Source: RGIG3528 sp045616485 (GTDB lineage: Bacteria; Bacillota; Clostridia; Lachnospirales; Lachnospiraceae). Taken from it: a stretch of 64,000 nt of DNA. Positions 8,351 through 17,055 of the stretch are shown here, in pieces. The stretch is from assembly GCA_045616485.1 (NCBI GenBank), contig JAZLGU010000085.1, forward strand, positions 12,414 to 76,413. The letters are read 5' to 3'. Positions within the stretch are counted from its first letter, which is position 1. Every line of letters begins with the position of its first letter. The notes beneath the pieces were generated by a model, which saw only the letters and a list, made by a program, of their open reading frames with translations, ran no database searches and was not told where the DNA came from. The translations under genes and the position numbers were made by a program.

Positions 8351-9592
8351 TTAGTATAAAGGATATTTATCTGTAAGCTTCTTAACGATAGCCTTTGCTT
8401 CTTCTGCGCGGGAGCCCTTGGAGTCGATGGCTATAGCGATAGCCTCGGCTACCTGATCCATGTCTTCGGTATTGAAGCCACGGGTAGTAACGGCTGCAGA
8501 GCCAACACGAATAGCGGATGCTTCAGACTGCTTTGCAGAATCACCATGGATAGAGTTCTTATTAACTGTGATATTAAGCTCCTCCAGAAGATCCTCTGCC
8601 TGCTGGCCGTACATATCCTTGGACGTCTTTACATTTACCAGAAGCAAGTGATTGTCGGTACCGCCGGAAACAAGTTCAAAGCCACGGCTGGACAGGCCTG
8701 TAGCCAGTGCCTTTGCATTGTCTACAATATTCTGAGCATATACCTTAAAGGAAGGGTCCAGAGCCTCTTTGAAACAAACTGCCTTACCTGCAATAACATG
8801 CATAAGGGGACCACCCTGAATGCCTGGGAAAAGTCTGTTGTTAAACTTGTGCTCTGTAGCAAATTCAATGCTGGAGAGCACCATGCCGCCACGAGGTCCA
8901 CGAAGAGTCTTATGGGTAGTGGTGGTAACAACATGAGCATAGGGGATAGGTGATGGATGGCTGCCGCCGGCAACAAGACCTGCAATATGAGCCATATCTA
9001 CCATGAGATAAGCACCTACTTCGTCAGCAATCTCTCTAAAACGCTTGAAATCAATGATACGAGGGTAAGCGGAAGCGCCTGCAATAATCATTTTTGGCTT
9101 GCATTCCTTGGCAATGCGAAGGACTTCATCGTAATCAATATAGCCATCATCTGTAGTGCCGTAAGGTACGCAATTAAAGTACTTACCGGAGAAATTTACC
9201 TTGCAGCCATGGGAAAGATGACCACCATCGTTTAAGTTCATACCCATGTAGGTGTCGCCTGGCTCAAGGAGGGCGAAAAATACAGCCATATTAGCCTGAG
9301 CGCCGGAGTGGGGCTGAACATTGGCATAGGTACAGCCATAGAGCTCTTTGGCACGCTCGATAGCCAGCTGCTCTACTATATCAACGTATTCGCAACCGCC
9401 ATAATGACGCTTTCCGGGATATCCTTCAGCATATTTATTAGTGAGAACGGAGCCCATGGCTGCCATAACAGCAGGGCTTACAAAATTTTCAGATGCAATA
9501 AGCTCGATATGATCCTGCTGACGTCCAAGCTCTAAATCAATAGCCTGGCATAATTCAGGATCTGCTTTTCTTACAGTTTCAAGATCAAACAT
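8351..9592 (-). CDS. glyA: Serine hydroxymethyltransferase
   Basis: A complete 413-residue PLP enzyme interconverting serine plus tetrahydrofolate with glycine plus 5,10-methylene-tetrahydrofolate, the main one-carbon source of the cell. The PLP lysine lies in TTTTHKTLRGPRGG; other signatures are ELIASENFVS, YAEGYPGKRHYGG and NVQPHSGAQAN. Length matches bacterial GlyA (about 410-420). The ATG follows AAGAAGG. It converges on the ABC-F gene across the palindromic repeat and diverges from udk over about 170 AT-rich bases. No riboswitch is visible upstream. Confidence 0.96.
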   Translation of the reverse strand: MFDLETVRKADPELCQAIDLELGRQQDHIELIASENFVSPAVMAAMGSVLTNKYAEGYPGKRHYGGCEYVDIVEQLAIERAKELYGCTYANVQPHSGAQANMAVFFALLEPGDTYMGMNLNDGGHLSHGCKVNFSGKYFNCVPYGTTDDGYIDYDEVLRIAKECKPKMIIAGASAYPRIIDFKRFREIADEVGAYLMVDMAHIAGLVAGGSHPSPIPYAHVVTTTTHKTLRGPRGGMVLSSIEFATEHKFNNRLFPGIQGGPLMHVIAGKAVCFKEALDPSFKVYAQNIVDNAKALATGLSSRGFELVSGGTDNHLLLVNVKTSKDMYGQQAEDLLEELNITVNKNSIHGDSAKQSEASAIRVGSAAVTTRGFNTEDMDQVAEAIAIAIDSKGSRAEEAKAIVKKLTDKYPLY

Positions 9593-9761
9593 AGTGTGCC
9601 TTCTTTCTTTTCGAAAAACGAAATGATTTTGCGCTTTAGTGTAACATAGTATTTAACATAAATCTATAGAAATAGTTAAAAAAATTATACATTTTTTCTT
9701 CTAACATTTATTAATCTGTGTTATACTGACGATTACAATATATAAACAAAAGAGGAAAATT

Positions 9762-10394
9762 ATGATTAAAGATAAAGATATATTGCTTATCGGAATAGCC
9801 GGAGGCACCGGCTCCGGAAAGACTACCATAACGGATAATATAAAAGAGCGATTCGGGGATATGGTGACTGTCATTACTCATGATAATTATTACAAGGCGC
9901 ACGACTCATTGACCTATGAAGAAAGAGCCAAGTTAAATTATGACCATCCGGCTTCACTGGATACGGATCTCATGATAGAGCATATAAAGCTTTTGAAAGA
10001 AGGTCGCAGTATTATTTGTCCTTTATATGATTTCTCTGTACATAACAGATCCAAAGATACCATTACCATAGCACCCAATAGGGTTATGGTGGTGGAGGGC
10101 ATTTTGATTTTTGAAAATAAGGAGCTGTGCGACCTCTTTGACATTAAGCTTTTTGTTGATACCGACGCAGACGTTCGTATCTTACGACGTATAAGCCGAG
10201 ATGTTAAAGAGAGAGGCAGAGACATGGATTCAGTTATCAATCAGTATCTGACCACTGTCAAGCCTATGCACGAGCAGTTCGTAGAGCCTTCCAAGAAAAA
10301 CGCAGATATAATTATTCCGGAAGGTGGCCATAATGTTGTGGCAAATGAGATGATTATGCATCGTATCGAGATGCATTTGGCGGGGATGGATTAA
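9762..10394 (+). CDS. udk: Uridine kinase
   Basis: A 210-residue P-loop kinase that phosphorylates uridine and cytidine in pyrimidine salvage. Walker A is GIAGGTGSGKTT at residues 11-22, followed by THDNYYKAHDSL, the family Y-kinase DHPASLDTDL segment and the lid RRISRDVKERGRD. Length is normal. AGAGGAAAATT precedes the ATG. The MgtC-like gene follows after 25 bases, so the two are probably cotranscribed. Confidence 0.93.
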   Translation: MIKDKDILLIGIAGGTGSGKTTITDNIKERFGDMVTVITHDNYYKAHDSLTYEERAKLNYDHPASLDTDLMIEHIKLLKEGRSIICPLYDFSVHNRSKDTITIAPNRVMVVEGILIFENKELCDLFDIKLFVDTDADVRILRRISRDVKERGRDMDSVINQYLTTVKPMHEQFVEPSKKNADIIIPEGGHNVVANEMIMHRIEMHLAGMD

Positions 10395-10419
10395 AAAATA
10401 AGGATGGAAGAAAAAATAT

Positions 10420-11124
10420 ATGCATTATTATTTGTATGATACTTTAATGGATGCCACCTTTGGGCAGTGGGAGCTTATTATCAGAATTCTCCTGGCTGCC
10501 ATATGTGGCGCAGGTATTGGCCTGGAGCGTAGCCGCAGACAAAAAGAGGCAGGCATCAGAACTCACATTATTGTCTGTATAGGCGCAGCTCTGATTATGA
10601 TTATATCTAAATACGGCTTCTTTGATGTAGTTGTAGAAAATTCTGTTCAGGTAGATGCCTCCCGTGTAGCCTCCAACGTAGTTACAGGTATTTCCTTTTT
10701 AGGCGCCGGAGTTATTTTCTTAAAGGGTGGTGCTGTTAAGGGACTTACTACATCTGCAGGCCTTTGGGCTACAGCGGCTGTTGGCCTTGCCAGCGGAGCC
10801 GGCATGTATACTGTAGGGATTTTTACTACTATTCTCATAGTGGTTATGCAGAATCTTTTGCATAAGTACAATCTTTCCACAGAAAATATTGAGAATAGTG
10901 AAATTCATATGGTTATTGATGACAATGCGGATATATTAAATAAGATTAAGGACTACCTTTTAAAAAATCAGATAGTGGTAGAAGACTTTCATCTTAAGAA
11001 GAATGCCGATGGCACCCTTACTTATGACGCTACAGTAAAACACCTTAAAAATCTGGCAGTAGAGGACCTGATGTTGCTGGTGCATGATATACCTGAGATT
11101 AAAGATTTTTCCGTGACGACCTGA
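10420..11124 (+). CDS. MgtC/SapB family membrane protein
   Basis: A 234-residue membrane protein. The first 145 residues hold about five hydrophobic segments with the family motif GAGIGLERSRRQKEAGIRTH and the glycine-rich GLTTSAGLWATAAVGLASG. The last 80 residues form a soluble ACT-like domain, as in MgtC. Family members are tied to magnesium limitation, virulence in pathogens and regulation of F-type ATPase, but their function in commensal Firmicutes is open. The ATG lies 25 bases after udk. A hairpin with a T-run lies downstream at 11,234. Confidence 0.88.
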   Translation: MHYYLYDTLMDATFGQWELIIRILLAAICGAGIGLERSRRQKEAGIRTHIIVCIGAALIMIISKYGFFDVVVENSVQVDASRVASNVVTGISFLGAGVIFLKGGAVKGLTTSAGLWATAAVGLASGAGMYTVGIFTTILIVVMQNLLHKYNLSTENIENSEIHMVIDDNADILNKIKDYLLKNQIVVEDFHLKKNADGTLTYDATVKHLKNLAVEDLMLLVHDIPEIKDFSVTT

Positions 11125-11233
11125 TGATATAAAAATTAGAAAAGGTACGTGCGATGGAGTGTTTACGTAGAAAAGAGTTTTGTCTTTGTTTATATGGGTT
11201 TAATTGTTTTAATCAGAATTTGTAGTAAAATGC

Positions 11234-11267
11234 AGAGTAGACTATTGTAAATAGTTTACTCTTTTTT
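11234..11267 (+). terminator. Intrinsic terminator after udk-mgtC
   Basis: A 12-bp stem (AGAGTAGACTAT with ATAGTTTACTCT, one G-U pair) with a 5-base loop is followed by six Ts. It lies 110 bases after the MgtC-like stop and ahead of the GGDEF/EAL gene leader. Confidence 0.8.
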
Positions 11268-11268
11268 A

Positions 11269-11324
11269 GTGTATAAATCGAATAAAGGGTCAACTTCCGG
11301 CAACGAAGTGATCCGCTTATACAC
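11269..11324 (+). promoter_or_regulatory. Candidate structured 5' leader of the GGDEF/EAL gene
   Basis: An 8-bp closing stem (GTGTATAA at 11,269-11,276 with TTATACAC at 11,317-11,324) encloses an inner partial stem (GG...ACTT with AAGT...CC). The structure ends about 15 bases before the start codon. I compared it by eye with the GEMM-I and c-di-GMP-II consensus features and they do not fit, so it is only an unidentified structured leader. Confidence 0.35.
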
Positions 11325-11339
11325 CTTTGTGGAGATGGG

Positions 11340-14300
11340 ATGGAGAGAAACAGACAGGCAAGGATAATAAGGTTTGCTGCCCTGATTTTTCTGGGTGTGC
11401 TGGCCATAACGTTTACAGTCATTATGATTGTAGCAGCGTTAGACGTTAGGACACCTGTTTTTGATGTGACCAAACATCCCACCAATTATGACAGGACTCT
11501 TAAGGTTGCAGTTACCTCGGACTGCGCACCTTTTTCCTTTGAGGACAGTAATGGCAATCCTACAGGCTTTGACGTAGAGCTTGTATATAAAATAGGTGAA
11601 GTGCTTCATGCCAATATGGATGTGGTTATTGTGCCTTGGAGTGAGGCTTTTCAGGGCGTTCAGGACGGCGTGTATGACCTGGTAACAGATACTGCTTTTT
11701 CATCAGAAAGATCAAAGATAGTAGAGCTTACCATTCCATTTCTGGAAAAAAATCATGTTTTAGTATCCAATAGTAAAAAGCACCTTACACTGGCCAGCAT
11801 TAATGAGGTATCCATAGCAGCTCAGCGCAGTGATGTTTTGACTGAAATGTTTTTTGAGCCTATGCAGATTATGGATAAAATCGTCTGGACAGAGTCTGTA
11901 GAAGAAGCCTTGCTGGCGGTAAGTGACGGGAAGGCTGATGTTATTATTGTGCCGGAGTTCATGGCCAAGCAGATAATATCGGATAATAACGTAAAAAATC
12001 TTTATATTGGCTCGGAAGTGGTATATACTGCGCTTTCTGCCTGGAGCTGTACCAAAGGGAATGGCGAACTGGTAGAAGAGTTAAATCAGGCTTTGTCACT
12101 ACTGGGACAGACAGGAGAACTGCAGAATATTAAAAATAAGTGGATGGTTACCTATAATCAGCAAAGTAAGATTCAGGTCTTCTTTGGAGATTTTGGTGTG
12201 CCCATTCTTTTTGGCATTTTTATCCTGGGTATTGTAATCACTATTCTTTTCCTGGTAAATGATAACAGAACCATGCAGGCTATGGAGGCTCAGGAAAAGC
12301 TTTATAAAGAAAAATTGCAGCTGGATGAGCTCACCGGCCTTTATACCAAGTCAATGGCCAGAGAGCTTATTGATGTTTCTGTTAAATATGAAGAGAACCC
12401 GGCAGTATTTATGGTATTTAATCTGGATGGGTTAAAATCCATAAATGATACACTGGGGCATGAAGCCGGTGATAGTGCCATCAAGAATTTTGCCATAGCG
12501 CTCAGAGAGTTCTTTGGATCCAACACTATTCTTGCCCGTATGAGCGGGGATGAATTTATAGGATATGCCAGAATAGATGGCGAGGAAGAGGAATTACGTA
12601 AAAAGCTGGAAAGCTTCATAGCAAATCTTCGTAATTTTACTACGGGCGGTGTTATTTTACGCTGTTGCGTAGGTGCAGTAGTCATAAATGACAACAACAG
12701 GAATTTTTCCACCCTCTTCAAGCAGGGAGATACAGCAATGTATCTGGCCAAGACCAATGGTAAAAATCAGGCTGTCATCTACAAACCGTCCATGGAGCAT
12801 GAACTCTTAAGCTCCAGCAGAAAGAAACTGCAAAAAGTTACTGTGGATTCAGATTTTTCCATAGTTGATAAGGCAGGACTGGGCTATACGGATGTATTTA
12901 CCTGGATGCTGGATAACAGAGTTATGGGCAATCCTGATATTCTGTTAATGTCTGACGAAAGAGATAAAATGGTATTTATTGATGTGGAGACCAAAATGGT
13001 GACACGATGTGTTGGCATTAATGGTCAGCAGATAAATCAGCCTTCCGGAGTCAGTGTAGGAAAGACCTGTTATACAGGAGTATTTGGAGCAGATCATCCT
13101 TGTAAGGATTGTATAATAAACAGATGTAACCATAATTCATTCATACTTCATACTGTACACAGCACAGAAGATAATCAGGATTATGTTGTAAGAGCAAGAC
13201 TTACCAAAATCGACGGCAAGGAATACCTGGTGGAGCTCTTCAAGGCTGTTTCCAATGAATCCGAAATGAATCATGAATACGAGATGGCTACGGCATGCCA
13301 GAATCTTATTACAGCATGCAACTACCTGGATATTAATCCTATGCTGGATCATGAGCGCTATTTTAAGGAACAGACACGTATTATCAGTCAGTTCTTCGGA
13401 GCTGAAGAAGGCTATATTTTGCGAATGGATGCGGATATGGAAACCGCTACCTACAATATTCCTTCAGAACGTACTCCTTACTTTAGAGTAGATATGTCTG
13501 ATTATGCCCGTGAAAAATGGGGCGAAATGGTAGATAAAAATGTGCTGGCTTATATTCCTGATGTAGAGGCACTTAAATATACCGAACCAAATGCCTATGC
13601 ATTTTTTTTCCGTGATAATATAAGAAATTGCATCATTGCACCTATTTGGGACGATGTGAAAGTATATGGCTATATGTGCTTCAGAAACATGAGCAAAAAT
13701 CTGACTGAGCTGGGAGCACTGGGACCAATAGCAGCCAACTTCAAAAAGATTCTGCAGGCTGTCTCATCAAGAGAAGAGACTATGAACCGCAGATACTATG
13801 ATACCATGACAGGATACCTGAATTTTGAAGGCTTCCGACGTCAGATGGATTCGTTGAATCTCTACAGGAGCCTTAAAAAATATGCTCTTTGCTCCTTTGA
13901 TATCAGAAGATTTAAGTATCTGAACGATGCTTACGGCTACGATGTGGGTGATAAGATACTCCAGGAGGTGGCAGACCTTTTTGCCAGAAGGCTGGACGAC
14001 GATGAATATCTGTGCCGTGTAAACGCAGACAGATTCTGTGCACTTTGCGAATATGAAGATCGAGAGGAACTGCAGAGCAGACTGGTAGAAATCGGTGATT
14101 ACATCACAGACTACTTTAACATTAATTACAATGGCAGGTGTCTGGTAGAGCTTTCAGCAGGTATTTATCCTATTAATGATTTTGAAGAAGTTACTATCGA
14201 TGAGATGCTGAACATGGCCATGATAGCAGAGAAAAATGCTAAGCAGACCGGTGGCAGCACGGTTTCCATCTACGATGAAAACCTTCGTAGCGTATCAAAG

Positions 14301-15089
14301 AAGGAAATGAAGCTGCAGGCAGAAATGGAACAGGCTCTGGAAGATCATGAATTCAAAGTATTTTTGCAGCCTCAGGTATATATTGGAAATGATCCTGAAA
14401 CAGCGGGAATACTTAGAGCAGAAGCCCTTTGCCGTTGGATGAGGGATGGCAAAATGTATGCCAGCCCTGGTGAATTCATACCGGTATTTGAGCATAACGG
14501 CATGATTTCCAATCTCGACTACTACATGATAGAGTCGGTATGTCAGCTTATTGATGCATATCACAAGAAAGAAGAAAGAAAGACCTGTATTGCGGTTAAC
14601 GTATCCAGAGTCACTTTCCTTAAGGCTGATTTCCTTAGTATCTTTGACAGAATTGTCTCTAAATATGACATAAGAGAAGGAGAGCTGGAGCTGGAATTTA
14701 CAGAAGGTGTAGCAGTTACAGACTTTGAACGTTTCTATGAAGTAATTGCAGAAGTCAAGAAGCGCGGCATGGAATGTGCAATGGATGACTTCGGCTCAGA
14801 CTACTCCAATCTTAATGTACTGCAGAGACTTCCGCTGGATGTACTTAAGCTGGACAAGAAATTCTTTGATTATACAGAGACCGGCAAGCGTGGTGACGCT
14901 ATCGTAGGCAATACCATCAAGATGGCAAGAGATCTGGAAATGACCACCATCGCTGAAGGCATAGAATCCTTCGATCAGGTCGAGGCTCTTAAAAAGGCCT
15001 CCTGTGACTATATCCAGGGTTTCGTCTACGCTCGCCCTATGCCTGCAGAAGACTACCTGGGCTGGGTCAAAAAACACGCCGCCAGCTAA
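11340..15089 (+). CDS. Membrane SBP_bac_3 - GGDEF - PAS/GAF-like - GGDEF - EAL protein
   Basis: A 1,249-residue cyclic-di-GMP signalling protein. After an N-terminal membrane segment (about 10-35) comes an extracellular amino-acid-type solute-binding domain (about 50-265), then a second membrane segment (about 280-305). GGDEF-1 (about 325-485) carries SGDEF at 402-406, probably active. A PAS-like region (about 500-650) has a cysteine cluster (CYTGVFGADHPCKDC), and a GAF-like region follows to about 800. GGDEF-2 is degenerate (NADRF). The EAL domain (about 990-1,245) retains EALCRW, DDFGSDYSNL, KLDKKFF and AEGIE, so phosphodiesterase activity is plausible. The architecture suggests direct ligand control of c-di-GMP, possibly of motility. 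It could act mainly as a synthase or mainly as a phosphodiesterase. Confidence 0.88.
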   Translation: MERNRQARIIRFAALIFLGVLAITFTVIMIVAALDVRTPVFDVTKHPTNYDRTLKVAVTSDCAPFSFEDSNGNPTGFDVELVYKIGEVLHANMDVVIVPWSEAFQGVQDGVYDLVTDTAFSSERSKIVELTIPFLEKNHVLVSNSKKHLTLASINEVSIAAQRSDVLTEMFFEPMQIMDKIVWTESVEEALLAVSDGKADVIIVPEFMAKQIISDNNVKNLYIGSEVVYTALSAWSCTKGNGELVEELNQALSLLGQTGELQNIKNKWMVTYNQQSKIQVFFGDFGVPILFGIFILGIVITILFLVNDNRTMQAMEAQEKLYKEKLQLDELTGLYTKSMARELIDVSVKYEENPAVFMVFNLDGLKSINDTLGHEAGDSAIKNFAIALREFFGSNTILARMSGDEFIGYARIDGEEEELRKKLESFIANLRNFTTGGVILRCCVGAVVINDNNRNFSTLFKQGDTAMYLAKTNGKNQAVIYKPSMEHELLSSSRKKLQKVTVDSDFSIVDKAGLGYTDVFTWMLDNRVMGNPDILLMSDERDKMVFIDVETKMVTRCVGINGQQINQPSGVSVGKTCYTGVFGADHPCKDCIINRCNHNSFILHTVHSTEDNQDYVVRARLTKIDGKEYLVELFKAVSNESEMNHEYEMATACQNLITACNYLDINPMLDHERYFKEQTRIISQFFGAEEGYILRMDADMETATYNIPSERTPYFRVDMSDYAREKWGEMVDKNVLAYIPDVEALKYTEPNAYAFFFRDNIRNCIIAPIWDDVKVYGYMCFRNMSKNLTELGALGPIAANFKKILQAVSSREETMNRRYYDTMTGYLNFEGFRRQMDSLNLYRSLKKYALCSFDIRRFKYLNDAYGYDVGDKILQEVADLFARRLDDDEYLCRVNADRFCALCEYEDREELQSRLVEIGDYITDYFNINYNGRCLVELSAGIYPINDFEEVTIDEMLNMAMIAEKNAKQTGGSTVSIYDENLRSVSKKEMKLQAEMEQALEDHEFKVFLQPQVYIGNDPETAGILRAEALCRWMRDGKMYASPGEFIPVFEHNGMISNLDYYMIESVCQLIDAYHKKEERKTCIAVNVSRVTFLKADFLSIFDRIVSKYDIREGELELEFTEGVAVTDFERFYEVIAEVKKRGMECAMDDFGSDYSNLNVLQRLPLDVLKLDKKFFDYTETGKRGDAIVGNTIKMARDLEMTTIAEGIESFDQVEALKKASCDYIQGFVYARPMPAEDYLGWVKKHAAS

Positions 15090-15090
15090 T

Positions 15091-15155
15091 TGTCACGGGG
15101 ACGTTTCTCACTGACAACTTTTTGTCACGGGGACGTTTCTCATTGACAACTTTTA
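15091..15155 (+). repeat. Tandem pair of GTCACGGGGACGTTTCT repeats
   Basis: Two direct copies of the dispersed repeat, each running TGTCACGGGGACGTTTCT to TGACAACTTTT, begin one base after the GGDEF/EAL stop. Unlike the copy at 8,279 they are head-to-tail, so they do not form a long hairpin on their own. Confidence 0.85.
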
Positions 15156-15168
15156 TGCAGATTTTAAA

Positions 15169-15198
15169 GTCTACAGGGTAACTTCCTGTAGACTTTTT
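15169..15198 (+). terminator. Intrinsic terminator
   Basis: GTCTACAGG pairs with CCTGTAGAC over 9 bp with a 7-base loop, followed by five Ts. It would end the GGDEF/EAL transcript just before the promoter of the next gene. Confidence 0.8.
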
Positions 15199-15206
15199 GG
15201 TATAAT
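15198..15206 (+). promoter_or_regulatory. Extended -10 promoter for the EFR1 gene
   Basis: TGG directly precedes a perfect TATAAT (15,201-15,206), the extended -10 pattern. It begins where the terminator T-run ends, about 25 bases before the start codon. No good -35 is seen. Confidence 0.5.
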
Positions 15207-15231
15207 ACAGAAAAAGGAGGAATAGGACAAA

Positions 15232-15969
15232 ATGATTTTTTACTTTACTGGTACAGGAAATTCCTTGTTTGCAGCCAAGCGCCTGCTGGACGAAGGTGAA
15301 AAGATGGTCAATATAGCAGAAGCTATTAAGAAAAATGAGTACGATTATACACTTACGCCAGGTGAAAAACTGGGCTTTGTTTTTCCGGTATATTTTTACA
15401 GCGTTCCCGCTATAATTCTGAATTTTATTGATAAGTTGAATGTGAAAGGTGCAGAGTATACTTATGGTGTGATTACCTGTGGGGGTGGCATCAGTCAGTC
15501 CGTCGGAGTATTGAAAAAGGCGCTGGGACGCAAGGGGATAAACCTTGATTTTGTCACACCGCTTCTGATGCCGGATAACTCCATGCTTTTTTACCAGATT
15601 CCACCTCAGGAGGAAAATGTGACTGTGCTAAAGGGCGCAGAAGGAAAGCTTACAGGAATTAAAACTGCCATTGATGCCAAGCTCGGCATTCCCATCAGCA
15701 GCGCCAGTGCACTGTCTGAGCTGGTAGGACTAGGGTATAAGCTCTGCGATAAAACCGGGAAATTCTATGCTGATGACAATTGTATTTCCTGCGGACTCTG
15801 TGAAAAAATATGCCCTGCGGAGGCTATCAGAATGACAGATGGAAAACCGGTATGGATTAAGGATAAATGCGTAAAGTGTAGTGCCTGCATAAATCGCTGC
15901 CCTAAAAACGCCATCCAATATGGAAAGGCTACCCTGAAGCGCAATCGTTACGTGAATCCTGAATTATAA
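15232..15969 (+). CDS. EFR1-type ferrodoxin (flavodoxin-like domain plus two 4Fe-4S clusters)
   Basis: A 245-residue protein of the EFR1 group common in gut Firmicutes. The N-terminus is a flavodoxin-like FMN-binding fold opening with IFYFTGTGNSLFAAKRL (about 1-165). The C-terminus carries two cluster motifs, CISCGLCEKICP and CVKCSACINRCP. It presumably moves electrons between low-potential carriers; no substrate is known. AAAGGAGGAATAGG gives a strong ribosome site. It stands alone, between the terminator at 15,169 and the sigma-28-driven cluster. Confidence 0.9.
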   Translation: MIFYFTGTGNSLFAAKRLLDEGEKMVNIAEAIKKNEYDYTLTPGEKLGFVFPVYFYSVPAIILNFIDKLNVKGAEYTYGVITCGGGISQSVGVLKKALGRKGINLDFVTPLLMPDNSMLFYQIPPQEENVTVLKGAEGKLTGIKTAIDAKLGIPISSASALSELVGLGYKLCDKTGKFYADDNCISCGLCEKICPAEAIRMTDGKPVWIKDKCVKCSACINRCPKNAIQYGKATLKRNRYVNPEL

Positions 15970-16056
15970 GAAGAACGAGTGCATTGTTTATGAAAGTTTA
16001 ATTGGAACATCACGAGCAAAAATTCTATAATAATCCATAGATTTTTTTACCCACTA

Positions 16057-16084
16057 TAAAGTATCAGGAGATACATGCCGATAC
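16057..16084 (+). promoter_or_regulatory. Sigma-28/sigma-D type (flagellar) promoter
   Basis: TAAA (16,057-16,060), 16 bases, then GCCGATAC (16,077-16,084) match the flagellar sigma consensus TAAA-N14-16-GCCGATAT. The start would be near 16,091, giving a leader of about 190 bases. A 10-bp dyad, ACCCACTATA at 16,049 and TATAGTGGGT at 16,086, frames the promoter and may be an operator. The 310 bases between EFR1 and the next gene contain only this promoter, the leader below and a weak T-rich hairpin near 16,025-16,048. Confidence 0.8.
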
Positions 16085-16119
16085 ATATAGTGGGTAATAA
16101 TATTCTTAATTATTACACG

Positions 16120-16277
16120 CCGAAAAGGATTTCGGGTTTGCTTCTCAAGGAATGAGATATTACATCAATAAAGGGCAAAGTCCCTTTTCTTCGCGTCTGC
16201 TAGTCTTATGCATCCCCAAATTCTTTAACTGCATAGTTTTGGTAAAAGGATTTACCATAAAGAAAGGAAGGGATTCC
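16120..16277 (+). promoter_or_regulatory. Multi-hairpin leader with GGA loops, candidate CsrA target
   Basis: Four small hairpins each present GGA in the loop. CCGAAA-AGGA-TTTCGG is at 16,120-16,135; TCTCA-AGGAA-TGAGA at 16,143-16,157; TGGTAAA-AGGA-TTTACCA at 16,240-16,257; and GGAA-GGGA-TTCC at 16,266-16,277 covers the ribosome site just before ATG 16,280. GGA in a hairpin loop, with one site on the Shine-Dalgarno, is the established signature of CsrA/RsmA repression, as in the Bacillus hag leader. A further hairpin, AAAGGG/CCCTTTT at 16,170-16,188, resembles a weak terminator. Confidence 0.6.
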
Positions 16278-16279
16278 GT

Positions 16280-17044
16280 ATGTCTATTAACACTAATTCC
16301 TTTGTTGCATCCATGTACAAAAACAATACTGCTGAAGTTGAGAAAAATAAGGAAACTCAGCAGAGCAAGAAGGCTAATACTTATGGCAAAACAGTAGGTG
16401 AGCCGGAGCTTTCTGAAAAGGCTGCCAAATATTATGAGAAGCTTAAGAAGAAGTACGGCAATTATGATTTTATCCTTGTAAGTAAGGATGAAAAGGCCAA
16501 TGCCCAGGCAAACGCAAGCAAGTATGCCAATAATATCAAAACGGTTGTTTTGATTGATGAAGAAAAAATTGAACGTATGGCCACAGATGAGAGCTACCGT
16601 AAAAAATATGAGGGCATTTTAAGTGGGGCAAAAGCCCAGCTTGACCAGCTAAAAAACAGTATGGAAAAATCCGGAGCTAATGTCAAGGGTTACGGCATGC
16701 AGGTAAATGATAACGGCACTACATCGTTTTTCGCAGTACTTAAGAAGTCGTCATCTGATCAAAAAGCCAGAATTAACAAGACTGCTGAGAAGAAAAGGGC
16801 TGCTAAGAAGGAAGCTGACAGAAAGGCCACCAGAAAAGAACAAGAGGAACGGATAAAGAAAGCCGATGACAAGAAATCAGAAAAAGTAAGCGATGCAGAA
16901 GATGAAGAAACCGTGACAATTACAGCCGGATCCATCGAAGAATTAATGAATAAAATGAATGATTTTGCCATGGAAGAAAGAAGCAGTTTCGTCAGAACAG
17001 ATGCTGAAAAAATGATTGGTCAGCATGTGGATTATAGAGGATAG
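16280..17044 (+). CDS. Uncharacterised protein, DUF6033-like, sigma-28-driven
   Basis: A 254-residue hydrophilic protein without signal peptide or membrane segment. Residues 1-40 are Asn/Lys-rich; the middle (about 40-165) holds a folded-looking region with KKYGNYDFIL, EEKIERMATDE and NDNGTTSFFAVLKKSS; residues 165-225 are highly charged Lys/Glu helix; and a short SIEELMNKM segment closes it. I recall a similar Lachnospiraceae family under the name DUF6033, but that assignment is from memory. It is paralogous to the next gene. Its promoter and leader suggest production with late flagellar genes under post-transcriptional control. No function can be stated. Confidence 0.8.
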   Translation: MSINTNSFVASMYKNNTAEVEKNKETQQSKKANTYGKTVGEPELSEKAAKYYEKLKKKYGNYDFILVSKDEKANAQANASKYANNIKTVVLIDEEKIERMATDESYRKKYEGILSGAKAQLDQLKNSMEKSGANVKGYGMQVNDNGTTSFFAVLKKSSSDQKARINKTAEKKRAAKKEADRKATRKEQEERIKKADDKKSEKVSDAEDEETVTITAGSIEELMNKMNDFAMEERSSFVRTDAEKMIGQHVDYRG

Positions 17045-17055
17045 GAGGAAACGAC

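Noticed and set aside
11269..11324. A c-di-GMP (GEMM) riboswitch before the GGDEF/EAL gene
   Set aside because: The conserved GEMM-I and c-di-GMP-II sequence elements are absent, so I list it only as an unassigned structured leader.
16049..16095. The 10-bp ACCCACTATA/TATAGTGGGT dyad as an intrinsic terminator for the EFR1 gene
   Set aside because: It encloses a sigma-28 promoter and is followed by GTAATAATATTC rather than a T-run, so an operator or chance dyad is more likely.
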